A stretch of DNA of 64,000 nucleotides from assembly GCA_023213395.1 (NCBI GenBank), contig CM041465.1, forward strand, positions 115,017,741-115,081,740, given 5' to 3'. Shown piece after piece: positions 19,770-30,329 of this stretch (position 1 is its first letter; each line of letters opens with the position of its first letter). The notes beneath the pieces are model-generated. The model did not search any database. It saw only the letters and a list, made by a program, of their open reading frames with translations, and was not told the DNA's origin. The position numbers were made by a program, and so were the translations under genes. The DNA comes from Cycas panzhihuaensis. Its lineage: Eukaryota; Cycadophyta.

Positions 19770-20700
19770 GCTAGTAGTGACCAATAGAGAGTATATAGGT
19801 CTAACCATATTCAGTCTGACCATAGGGATGGGAGTTGTAATGCAATAAACTTTAAGGAGTTGTAGGTTATATCGATTAGTCCACTTATGATAACATGTGT
19901 TAGACCAATAATTACTGGTAGATATCCTATCCCATTGGGACTACGTGAGGCAGGTGCTTTAGTTACCTTAGAGGGGTAGGGTGGTGAGTATACCATAAGA
20001 CATCAAGAGGATATTAGGAGCACCCTGTATAGAAGCCATGTTAGAGTTGGAAGGTAGAGGAGGGTCTAGTTAGAGACATGGGAGGATGAAAGTAACAATA
20101 ATATGAGACGTTGATGATGTTGAGGGTATACTCTCTACCTACACCCTTCCTTTCACGTATTTAATTTGGTTTAACTTTGTATTTACATTTATGATGGTTA
20201 AATATAACATGAGGATTGATCAATTTCTAGTTTTATAATATAAAGCTGGAGCACTTCGCACTTGACTCTGTGAGGTAGGTGTTGGACTCACTACTGCCTC
20301 ATATACATGAGGAGGGCTAGCCTCCTATGGAGGATACAAGACTATCAACACTAGTTTGTGCATGCATAATAGTATTTTTGCTCTCAATAAGGGCCCTCAA
20401 GATGAGGTAGGTAGATAAGGCAACTATACCCTAACTTTAATGCCAAGTGGTCCCAAATGGCAGAGATGATACATATGGTACCTAGTTTATAGGTGCAGAT
20501 AACAATACTATAGATCTAAGTAGAGCACCTAATGACCAAGAGGAACTACTTGATTTGGGAGAGGGACTAAGAACTAGTGTCTTAGATATAGATGGTGGAG
20601 CTCATTATAGTTAGGTCATTGTATACCCACACAAAGACATAGATGATGATTGAGAGGTAATGAAGATGAGATGAGGAAATTCAAGTTGGCCTATTAAGGT
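19770..20700 (+). pseudogene. PMD gene body remnant of the ancient element
   Basis: Plus-strand sequence homologous to exon 2 of the antisense PMD gene at 14,739 downward: 'TNREYIGLTI' matches 'DNRENVGMAM', and 'LLVDILSHWDYVRQVL' with 'DIKRILG' matches 'LLVDIVSHWDRRRHVF' and 'DIRRILG' at the same spacing (about 19,910-20,020). Downstream (20,540-20,680) a short acidic stretch ('DIDGG', 'KDIDDD') is in the place of the Asp/Gly-rich segment. Many stops, no ORF. Its strand is opposite to the ancient element's pol, as in the younger copy. Confidence 0.7.
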
Positions 20701-21449
20701 ACCCTCATATGGAGGGGCTAGGATAAGAAGGTAAAGGATCCCCTAAGGAAGGGGAGTCCTCTAGAGAGGATGAAAGAAAGATTTATCATCTAAGTGTTAT
20801 GTCTTATTTTAGGAGAGGCAAAGCTATTCTATGAGGGTGGGATAAGAGAATGATAGCTTGCTGAGCACTATGTATTTTCTCACAAAAATGCAAGCTACCT
20901 TGACACATTATGCCATTATTTAGATGATGTATATATATTGATAGGATGCTAACTTGAGCTCCCCATTATTTTGATATACACTTTATGTTGTGGTTTTGAA
21001 AATTTAATTTTATGTTAAGTTTATATCATGTGTATAAATATATAAACATGTATATATTTATGTACCACATGGGTAGCTAGTAGTATGATGGATCATTGAT
21101 CATCATGCATTTGGTTCTATTATATATAAAAGATGGTTTTATTTATAATGTTGTATAAAATTTATATTTATAATAAGATATATTTCTTTATCTATTTTAT
21201 TTTTTAGAAATACATATATACACTTTTCAGGTTAGAGTTATGAGGAGTACCCCATAAAACCAACTAAAACATACTAATGGTTTAGGAAACTACACCTTAG
21301 CATGGAGTATAGTGCCCTTAAGGGACTTGCTTTAAGGGGAAGAGGTACATGTAGACTTGTTGCCAATTATATCCTTTTGCATAGAGTATATTATTATTTT
21401 ATTATGTGTGTGTGTGTGTGTAGGAATATAACTTGGCATCAAATGTAGT
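20701..21449. other. AT-rich sequence, no gene seen; (GT)n microsatellite at its end
   Basis: By position this is the converging spacer between PMD and pol of the ancient element. It is AT-rich with no ORF. A (GT)n run occupies 21,404-21,420. Confidence 0.5.
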
Positions 21450-21905
21450 AGTTTTTAAGGAATTGGCCGTTGACTTATTTTTCAAAATTGAGCCCTTCAA
21501 GGGTGGCAATCCTAGAAGCATCATTGGAAAGATCCTCAAGCACCACGAATAACGCCAATCCACTTAGGCGTAAATTTGGCCAATCAGTCATGTATGTATT
21601 CAAGCTTAAGGACTCTATCACCAAGTGTGAATTTATGAGGTTTTATGTGTTTGCTATATAAGGCTTTAGCCTTGCCATTAAAAGTAAGATTTCATTAGTA
21701 AGATTTGATCAGGTGAGCTTATTAACACCGCTCTTCATATGTATACCCTTTTAGGGACACTTTAAATGAGGGGGCTTCTACCTTGAGTGGGAGGACCACT
21801 TCTAATCCATATATGAGGGAAAAAGGGGTCATGTTCATAGTCATCTAAATGGATGTACAATAGGCCTAGAGTGTGAGGTAGATCTAGGTGTGGCAATGCT
21901 ATTGG
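21450..21905 (-). pseudogene. pol (IN): Integrase C-terminus of the ancient Tat element
   Basis: Minus-strand reading gives 'GDRVLKLEYIHD', 'LAKFTPKWIG' and 'VNGQFLKNYY', matching the end of the younger integrase ('GDHVLKLEYFHDRL', 'NGKFLKKFYA'). Further up, 'AYCTSI' and 'PLKVEAPSFKVSLKGYTYEE' match the region around 11,720-11,850. Stops and small frame shifts break it. The reading continues on the far side of the Copia element at 34,260. Confidence 0.75.
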
Positions 21906-21924
21906 AATTGGAGCTCCATCTTCT

Positions 21925-22323
21925 TCAATATGAAGACTAGGGTTTTACAAGTGTTACGTGGGTATAGGCGTTACACCCGAGCCCCTTTGTGGGGTCCAAG
22001 GTCCTATAGGGGTCTTTGTCAGCCTAATAGTTTATGCCCATTGTGTTGTAAAACTGCAAGGCGACATCTTGTAATGTTGTGTCTATATATTCTTATGTAA
22101 CGACACATGTAATATATGAAGATAATGTAATGGTTGTGGATAAGTCAAGGAGAAGAGTTTGGGTTTATCTTTGTAATTCTTTAGCTGTTGTTTAGATTAA
22201 TAAAAAGTCTATACATAGACTTGAATCTATTAGTGTTCTTTGTGGAGTGCTTGATTTGTTTATGTTATTTACATGGTTTAGAGTTCTATTACCACATTGC
22301 TTCTCGGTTATATTTTCTCTTCA
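21925..22323 (+). repeat. 5' LTR of the Copia element (start degraded)
   Basis: Clear homology to 33,804-34,259 from about 21,943 on. The expected TGTTAGATAT start is not preserved, so the left limit is approximate. Relative to the 3' LTR it lacks about 55 bases (present at 33,875-33,931). Confidence 0.8.
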
Positions 22324-22325
22324 TT

Positions 22326-22337
22326 TGGTATCAGAGC
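22326..22337 (+). other. Primer binding site, initiator Met-tRNA type
   Basis: TGGTATCAGAGC, the complement of the 3' end of plant initiator Met tRNA, two bases after the LTR end. Confidence 0.95.
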
Positions 22338-22409
22338 TAAGGGTTTTAGTTCTGTAAGAAGTCATTTGGTAAGTGGGAGCCTTGTGCAGTGAACTTGAAT
22401 GTGAAGATC

Positions 22410-23300
22410 ATGGCAAGCACTACAAAGATGGAGATTGAAAAGTTTAATGGCCAAAATTTTAAGTTGTGGAAGCTAAAGATGGAAGATATCCTTATCAAGA
22501 AGGATTAGTGGATCGCAGTAGCAGGAATAAAGCCCGTGACTATGGGTGATAAAGATTAAAAGAAGCTTGATTGAAAGGCAATTAGTTCGATAAGCTTATG
22601 CCTTTCAGACATGGTGTTGTTGAATATTACCACAAAGTCTATGGCTAAAGACCTGGGGAGAAAGTTAGAGGCTTTGTATCAGATAAAGTCCCTAGTTAAT
22701 AAGTTATTTCTTCAAAAAAAGATGTATTCACTCAAGATGAGTGATGGAGATGTAGTTACAGATTATCTCATTGCATTTAACACCGTAGTGAGCCAACTTG
22801 TTTTAGTTGGGATAGTAATGTCTAAAGAAGACAAGTGTATTACCCTATTATGTTCGCTTCCTGATTCCTAGAATAATCTTGTGATGATGATTATCAGTAC
22901 GGTTTCTACCATCCTGAAATTTAATGATGTTGTTGCTACTCTGATATCAGAAAAGATAAGGTGAAAATCTTTTGAGGATGATTCGAAAGAAGCATTAGAA
23001 GTGAGAGGTCGAAAGTTAGATCGTGACCAAGAAAGGCCTAGGAACAGACAACCAAAATCTAGAGCAAAATCCAAATCTCCAAGTAGAGGACCTTTGGTAT
23101 GCTACATATGTGGGAAGGCTGGTTATATGAAGAGCTAGTGCTGAGTCAAGATTGATAAGGGAAAGTCACTTGAAGCCACTTCTTCCATGATAACAAAAGC
23201 CTCTAATGAAGCTAATGGCAATGTTTATTTGGCAACCTCAGGTAAGTTGTCAAACATTGAGTCATGGTTAATTGACTTTCATGCTTCACTTCATGTTACT
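22410..23300 (+). pseudogene. gag: Copia Gag and start of protease
   Basis: Reads as a Tnt1-type Gag: N-terminal 'MASTTKMEIEKFNGQNFKLWK', 'LYQIKSLVNKLFLQKKMYSLKM', 'LIAFNTVVSQL', 'CITLLCSLPDS', then a basic region and a zinc knuckle C-x2-C-x4-Y-x4-C (23,101-23,142) where the usual His is Tyr. The protease active site follows as 'WLIDFHAS' in place of 'WLIDSGAS', so it has lost the catalytic DSG. Stops at several Trp/Arg/Gln positions. The reading is cut at about 23,300 by an insertion and resumes near 23,945. Confidence 0.85.
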
Positions 23301-23301
23301 C

Positions 23302-23940
23302 TGTTGAGAATAGAAGGTCCAACCCTCTAACAACCACCAACATCTATTACTTTCTTACAACTAGTTACAGAAATGAAACATACAAATTACATGCAAGTTC
23401 TTAAAACCAGAGATTATACAGTAACAAGATAATAAAAACCAAACATCACATGTGCACCTGATATAATGTGGTAAAACCCTAGCAGTATGCTAGGAAAACA
23501 TCCACACAGGAAAGGTAGCGATCTTTATTGCTACAGAATGGAGAAAATAGTACATCACAGATACATAGTGCTCTCTGGAACAACAATCAGTCACTGCCCT
23601 CTTCACAGTACATTGCATAACATTACAACATAATAAGAAAAGCCCTAAAACGGGCTATATGAGAGGACATCTAAGACCTAAAATCTCAACCATAGAATCT
23701 AGGGTATTTTCATTGTACGACTTGATTCTCTTTACACTTTAATAAGGTTTACATGGTCAATTTTTTGTTTGGGCTATCGCCCCCCCCCCTCCCAACAGGC
23801 GTTCCATGCCCCTCGCTGACCAAGGGGGCTCCATATAGAACCCCACGAGAAAAATTAGGGAGGGAAACCGCGCCGAAAATAGGCCATAATTTTAGGCCTA
23901 TAATTGTTGTCACGATAACCAACATACTCCTCATAGGGAC
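23302..23940. mobile_element. Unidentified insertion in Copia protease (possible solo LTR)
   Basis: The Copia protease reading stops at 'HVT' (about 23,300) and resumes at 'GGEVFLGDHYPYK' (about 23,955). Between lies non-coding DNA. The part 23,302-23,797 begins TGTTG and ends CAACA, as an LTR would (reading TGTTGGG on the minus strand), and contains a C10 run at 23,780-23,789. No matching 5-base duplication is seen at those limits, and about 140 further bases separate it from the resumed frame, so the boundaries and identity are open. Confidence 0.4.
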
Positions 23941-23944
23941 TGGT

Positions 23945-25260
23945 TTTGTTAATATATAAGGATTGATGGAGGTGAGGTATTTCTTGGGGATCATTACCCA
24001 TATAAAATTCTGGGTCGTGGAAGGGTTGAGGTTCGATTTGGGGACATAAGTGTTCATATTCCTGGTTTGGCCATGAGTCTATTGTCTGTTAGTTAATTGG
24101 GTGATACATGAATAGAAGTGATCTTCAATAAAGACGGTTGTAGAATGGTTTGAGGAGTATTAGTGTTAGCAAGAGGGATCTGATTTAGAACACTATACAA
24201 GCTTGATGCAAGTACAATGCATGTTGGAAGTTACAGTCCAACTATTACAGAAAGTAGCAATAATGAAGGCAGGACTCAAATATCACTTACTAGTAAAACT
24301 ATACTGTGGCATCAAAGATTGGGCTATATTAGAGAGAAAGGCCTCCATGCTTTATTCTCCAAAGATGTGGCAGAAGACATCTTTAGAATTAATGGCTCTT
24401 TTGATTTTGATTTATGTGAGCATTGTGTGTATGGTAAACATAATCGAGTTAGTTTTCCTTCAAGCTCGAAGAGGGAAAAGGGTATTCTGCAATTGGTACA
24501 CAACGATGTTTTTGGATCTATTGATGTAACCTCATTGGGTGGGTCCAAATACTTTGTCCCATTTATAGACAATTTCTTAAGAAAGACATGGCTATACTTT
24601 CTTAAGTAAAAATATGAAGTTTTTAGTAAATTCAAAGAATTCAAGGCCTTGGTCGAGAATCAGAGTGAGAGGCAAATCAAGGTACTGAGGACTAATAATG
24701 GAGGTGAGTTTTGCTTAAAGGACTTTGAGCAGTTCTGTAAGCAGTATGGGATAACAAGGCAAAAGATAATTCACTATATGCCACAACATAACAGAGTTGC
24801 TGAAAGGATTAATAGGACCTTACTAGAGAGATTGAGGAGTATGCTTAGTGTTGCTAGACTAGAGAAGAAATTCTGGATGGAGGTTGTGATGACTGCAAGC
24901 TACCTGATAAATAGATCACTAACAATTGCCTTAGTATATAAAACACTTGAAGAAGTGTGGTTTGGTAAGAAACCATCTCTTGGTCATCTTAGAGTTTTTG
25001 GTTGTGAAGCTTTTATGCATGTTCCTAAACAGTAAAGGACTAAGCTTGATTTTAAAGCATAAAAGACTATATTCATTGGCTATGGTGATGGTGTTACAAG
25101 ATATAAGTATTATAACCTTGAAACATAAAAGGTTGTGTATAGCCGTGATGTAGTCTTTAGAGTGGAGTTCAAGTCTTTAAAGCAGGATGAAGAACCAAAG
25201 GAGGAATGCTCTAAGAAGGTACAATTTGAAGTAAGGGATGAAGATTTTACATCAGAATAT
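23945..25260 (+). pseudogene. pol (IN): Copia protease C-terminus and integrase
   Basis: After the insert, 'GEVFLGDHYPYKILG' and 'HIPGLAMSLLSV' are the end of the protease region. The GAG-pre-integrase zinc region follows (24,300-24,440): 'LWHQRLGYI' has lost its second His to Tyr, while 'CEHCVYGK' is intact. In the core the first Asp remains (HNDVFG), the second is Asn (LRTNNGGEF for LRTDNGGEF), and the Glu remains (NRVAERINRTL), so it would be inactive. 'GHLRVFGCEAFMHVP' and 'FIGYGDGV' complete the C-terminal side. Several stops. Confidence 0.85.
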
Positions 25261-26405
25261 GAGTAAATTAAAGAGGAAGAACTAACTGTAGAGTTAGCTC
25301 AACCTCAAGAACCCCACATCTTGAGGAGATCAACTCATAAAAGAAGACATCCTGATAAGTATACTCCTGAAGACTTTCACTGCCCCTCTTATGTTTTATC
25401 TGCTACAGATGATGATCTAGGTACTATTTAGGAGGCTCCAGAGTCAAAAGAGAGCCAACTCTAGATGAAGGCCGTGCAGGAAGAAATGATAGCCTTGGAC
25501 AAAAATAATACATGGGATATGGTGGATCTACCTAATGGCAGAAAACCTATTGATAATAAATGGATCTTCAAGAAGAAGTTTCAGGCAGATGGTATTGTAG
25601 AAAAGTACAAGGCTCACTTGGTAGCAAAGGGCTATTCCTAGGTCAAGGGAATAAATTTTGGTGAGGTATTTTCTCCTATTACAAAAGTTACTTCAATTAG
25701 ATTTTTATTGCCTGTAACAGCTGCCTATGACCTTGAGGTGGGTCAAATGGATGTGAAGATTGCATTTCTTCACAATGACCTTAAGGAAGAGATTTATATG
25801 TTGTAACCTAAAGGATTTAAAGTTACAGGAAAGGAGGATATAATGTGTAGGTTAAGGAAGTCATTATATAGCTTGAAGTAGTCACTAAGTATGTGGTATC
25901 AAAAGTTTGATTCACATATGTTGGTAGATGGCTTTGCACACAATAAAGTAAATCATTATGTTTATTATAAGTAGGTTAGTGATTATTTTATTATTCTGGC
26001 TTTATATGTTAGTGACATATTTTTAGTTGGTAACAATAAAGGAATGAACCAACCTGTGAAAGACCAACTGGCATCTCACTTTGAGATGAAGGACCTTGGT
26101 GTTGCACATTTTATTTTAGGCATTGAGATTAAAAGGGATAGGAGAAGTAGGTAGATTTGTCTTATCCAAAGATAATGCATTGAGATAATATTACAACGAT
26201 TTAGGTTTCAAGATAATAAACTAGTTAATGTTCCTCTTCCTGTTGGTTTAAAATTATCAGCTAAACAATGCTCAAAGACTCACCAATAAGTTGAAGATAT
26301 GGCATTTGTCTCTTATACTAGTGTTGTTGGTAGCCTGATGTATGTGATGGTTTGCACTCAACCAGACATTGCCCATGTAATAAGAGTAGTTAGCAGGTAT
26401 ATCTC
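25261..26405 (+). pseudogene. pol (RT): Copia reverse transcriptase
   Basis: 'MKAVQEEMIALDKNNTWDMVDLP', 'KWIFKKKFQADG', 'AHLVAKGYS', 'VFSPITKVTSIRFLL', 'QMDVKIAFLHNDLKEEIYM' and 'SLYSLK' give the Ty1/copia RT order. The catalytic YVDD box reads YVSD ('LALYVSDIFLVG'), a loss of one catalytic Asp. The reading ends at 'VSRYIS' where the Ty3/gypsy element at 26,406 begins and resumes with 'NPGKEHW' at 33,171. Confidence 0.88.
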
Positions 26406-27466
26406 TGATCCCAAAATAGAGCTTAATTGGTGAAGAAGTCAATTATCAACCTTTTCTCCTTGAGATCCTGGGAGTTAGTGTAGAAATCTCAATAACATCA
26501 AAATAACAATGAGTCCATGAAAGGAAATTCTACACCAAATCATTTATTCTTGATAATGCTCTAAAAGTATGAGGAGTAGTACTTTTATTAAACTATGAAA
26601 ATCTCCATTTAATGGTGGAGAAATCAACTAGCAAAATAATGGTTAAATTACAAGGAATAAATGATACAATTATACCATAAGGGGGACTCCAACCCTCCAA
26701 AATGCTTCTCTAAGGATGCTTCCCAAGTCAAGTGCCTTTCACCTCTAAGAACTACCTCTCCAACCCATAATAGGGCTCAATTTATAGAAAGAAACCAAAA
26801 TTTCATGTTTAACAAGTGGTAATCATGCAAGTATAACCACTAACCACCAAAATGCATGTTGTCCAAGTGGCCTTTATGTAATTATTAAAACTTATAGCTC
26901 GTAACTAACCTTAACTGACTCTAATTTAGCTAAAATTTAGTACACGTATAGGAATGCATACGCCTTCGACTTACTCAAAATTTTAGCTCATTTAGATGTC
27001 ATTGGCTACAGTTTTATTCATTTAATGATAATATGTATTTGCTATTTTTCTATTGTCCAAGTGGCCTTCATGTAATTATTAAATGTTGTGGATTGTAACT
27101 AACCTTAACTAACTTCAATTAATCTCAAATTTGGTACATGTATAGGAACGCATGTCTTCTCCGCTTTCTCAAAATTTTAGCTCATTTGGATGTTATTTGG
27201 CCACATATTTATTCATTTAATTATAATATGTATTTGCTATTTTTTTCTGCTAGCAGTGGGATTAATTTTATGCAAAACAAGGCTTGAACTCTAATCAAAT
27301 GATATTTTCTGAACCCCACCTTTTTTACACATGTAGTGGGATGTGTCTTCTACCTTTACACAAAATTTTATATAATTTTGATACCATTTGGCTATATCTC
27401 TTTTAGTTATACCAATGCATAGCATTTTCCGCATCCTGTAAACATATGGTAGATCCTCCTGGATCA
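26406..27466 (-). repeat. 3' LTR of the nested Ty3/gypsy element (1,061 bp)
   Basis: Direct repeat of 32,104-33,165. The two ends are TGATCC/GGATCA. It contains two partly similar internal blocks (around 26,860-27,050 and 27,055-27,245), an internal duplication shared with the other LTR. Confidence 0.92.
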
Positions 27467-27485
27467 TGGCTCCCCCTTCCTTGGA
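27467..27485 (-). other. Polypurine tract
   Basis: On the minus strand AAGGAAGGGGGAGCCA runs up to the LTR start; this is where plus-strand DNA synthesis is primed. Confidence 0.75.
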
Positions 27486-27499
27486 AAATAGCCAACTCC

Positions 27500-28960
27500 T
27501 GTTTGGCTTAGAATTGGAGATAGAGGAAGTGTTGTTCTCCTTGTTACCTACTAAACCACTTAGCCTTACTAGGTAATTATCCTGCTACTCCAATCCTGAA
27601 AGATTCATGTGTCTTATGTCTTGTTTTGGTAGATTTTCTCTCCAAGATATAATCTTCCTTAAGAGGCTCCTCACTTTCCAAATACAAATCATCAATTGAA
27701 GGTAAAGTGAACTGCTCTTGTTCCTCATCTAGTATGGAGGGTTTAAATAGTATTAAGTATTCATCATTTACTATTGAATATATTTGCATATAAGGTGGAA
27801 GATCAAGTTGGAAAGCATTGCCACCTACTTTTCTCAAAATCTTGAATGGTCCATACCTTATAGGTTTGAGTTTCTTGCCTTCTCCTTTTAACCTCTCCTT
27901 GCTCAAGTATAACCATACTAAATCTCCTTTTTGAAAAGTACACTCTTGCATATGCTTGTCATGTCTTTCCTTGTACTTTTGTTGAGTCCTTAGAAGTTGA
28001 TCATATACTTCTTTGTGGACTCTATGGATCTTCTCCAAGTATCTTAAAGCCTTCTCATGCTCCTCCTTCTCTTTGACAGATCCTTCCTTAGCTTGCATGG
28101 AAAACTCTAAGTCAAATAGACTTTGAGGAAAGTATCCCAAACAAACTTCAAAAGGTGCTTTAGAGTGTGATGCATGCATTGCTCTATTAAATGTAAATTG
28201 TAGAAAAGCCAATGATTCATCCCAAGTCTTTGGATGCTTGGAATTGTATCCCCTCAATAAATGTACCAAAGTTTTGTTTACTACTTCAGTTTGTCCATCT
28301 GTTTGAGGATGGAAACTTGTACTTCTCTTCAAATTGGTATCCATCATCTCCCATAGTGACTTCTAAAATGATGAAAGGAATTGAGTGTCCCGATATGAAA
28401 TGATGGAAGAAGGCAAGCCAAAATTCTTCCATACATGCTCGAAGAATAACTCAGCTGCTCTTATATCTGTGATTGACTTCTTACAAGGTATTAGACATAT
28501 CATTTTACTGAACCTATCTACAACAACAAAGAGATAATCATGTCCCTTCCTAGTCATGGAAAGTCCCCTTAAGAAATCAATGGAGATACTTTCCCAAGGT
28601 CTAGTGGGAATAGGAAGTGGTGTATACAATCCTAATTTTCTAGAAGAAGGCTTAGAAGTATTACACATTACACATCCTTTTACATATTTTTTTACATCAT
28701 TTTGCATTTTTGGCCATACAACATATCTTCTCAAGTTTGCTAAAGTCATCTCTATACCAAAGTGACCAGTTACTTTAGAAGTATGGGCTTCTCTAAGCCA
28801 CTTGATCTTATCTCCTTTTGATGGAACATAGAGCTGCTCCCCTTTGAAAAGTAGACCATCCTTCCAAGCAAGCTAGGAAGGTCTTCCTTTCGCTAGGTTC
28901 TCTAATTCTTCCTTCAAAGCTTCATCTTCATGGGACAAGTATTTGTACTCTTCATGATGC
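27500..28960 (-). pseudogene. pol (IN): Integrase of the nested Ty3/gypsy element
   Basis: N-terminal zinc region: 'REAHTSKVTGHFG' supplies the His pair and 'CVMCNTSK' the Cys pair. Core: Asp in 'SIDFLRGL'; the second Asp is Tyr ('IISYRDTQF' for SDRD), so the triad is broken; Glu is in 'TDGQTEVVNKTL'. A TAG near 28,361 replaces the Trp expected after 'FLSSF'. The C-terminal part has 'GDLVWLYLSKERL', 'YGPFKILRKVGGNAFQLDLP' and an 'ILERKSTKTR...SKAKW' tail that resembles the chromodomain-like end of chromoviruses. Lineage not firmly assigned. Confidence 0.85.
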
Positions 28961-29556
28961 ATTGGCTCTACCTATAAACTCATAAGAGAACTACAAATAA
29001 AAGTAGAAGAAGAAGTGGAACAAGGTGGTTTAGATAACATATCATCAATTTTGTTATTAGATCCCTTTTTGTACTTAATTACAATATTAAATTATTATAA
29101 ATAACTCATCCACTTCGTGTGTCTTGCTGACTGTAATTTACTTTGGGTTTGTAAAAATTGAAGAGGCTTATGATTGGTATGAACTACAACCTCTTTTCCA
29201 AGTAAGTAGGACCTCCAATGCTTACATGCTTGATGAAGTGCGAACATTTCTCGATCATATGTTGTGTAGTTTTTCACTTGAGGGGTGAAGACTTCCAAAT
29301 GGTAAGCAATAGGCTTCCCATCTTGGATAAGGACAACTCCCATCGCATTTCCACCTATATCAGCTTCTACTTCAAAAGGCCTTTGTAAATTTGGCATTGC
29401 CAAAACTGGTGCTTCATAAATTTTCTTCTTTAAAAGAAGAAAAGCTTCTTCCTCCTTGGAACCCCAAGTAAATTTTTTACTAGATTTTATCAATCCATGT
29501 AGAGGTGCTACAACCTGTGAGAAATGAAGAATAAACTTTCTCAAGTATTGACAAGC
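28961..29556 (-). pseudogene. pol (RNH): RNase H of the nested Ty3/gypsy element
   Basis: 'FTWGSKEEEAFLLLKKKI', 'FEVEADIGGNAMGVVLIQ' (Asp after VEA), 'YDREMFALHQACKHWRSYLLG' (Glu) and 'VHTNHKPLQFL' (the usual Asp in TDHKPL is Asn). It is in a different frame from RT because one T is missing from the run at about 29,552-29,556, just after 'TEVRSF'. Confidence 0.85.
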
Positions 29557-30329
29557 TCCTAAAAACTTCTCACCTCTGTGATATTTGTTGGCCTAGGCCA
29601 TTTGAGGATGGCTTGAGTCTTAAGTGCATCGATGCTCAACTTTCCTCCTCCAACCACAAAGCCTAAGAAGATCAAGTTCTCCTTGCTAAATTCACACTTC
29701 TTTACATTAAGTTTTAAATGATGCTTAGCCATAGTCTTTAAAACTTCTTCTATGTGCTGTAAATGTTCCTCCCATGTGTTGTTGAAAATCAAAATGTCAT
29801 CAAGATAGACAACAACAAAATTATCTAAGTAAGGCCTTAACATTTCATTCATTAGCCTCATGAATATTGCAAGAGCAATACACAATATGAAAGGCATAAC
29901 CATCCATTCAAAGAGTCCTTGCTTTGTTTTAAAGGTCGTCTTCCATGTGTCCTCCTCCTTAATCCTAACTTGGTGATAACCACTTTTCAAATCCAACTTA
30001 GTAAAATAATAAGCATGCTAAATTTGATCAAGCAAATCATCTATGGGAGGCAAAGGGTAGCGATTTTTAATTGTAATTTTATTCAAAGCAGGAAAGTCTA
30101 TACACATTCTCCATCCTCCATCCTTCTTAGGCACCAAGACAATTGGTGACCCATAAGGTGAACATGAAGGTCTTATGACCCATTGATTAAGCAACTCCTC
30201 AACTTACCTCTTTATCTCATTATTCTCTACAATGGAGTGCCTATACAAAGCAACATTAGGTAATGGTGCATCTCCTACAAGAGTGATTTTATGCTCTATC
30301 TTTCTCTTTGGTGGTAGACCATCAACATG
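29557..30329 (-). pseudogene. pol (RT): Reverse transcriptase of the nested Ty3/gypsy element
   Basis: '[23 protein letters not shown]', 'MDLKSGYHQVRIKEED', 'KTTFKTKQGLFEWMVMPF' and the intact catalytic box YLDD ('VVVYLDDILIFN', about 29,800) followed by 'LKLNVKKCEF' and 'FLGFVV'. The 'MPFGLCNAPATF' motif is altered (MPFILCIALAIF). Stops separate the pieces. Confidence 0.88.

Noticed and set aside
22326-22337. Possible tRNA-related sequence
   Set aside because: It is a 12-base primer binding site; no cloverleaf is present around it or around the matching sites at 32,087 and 47,836.
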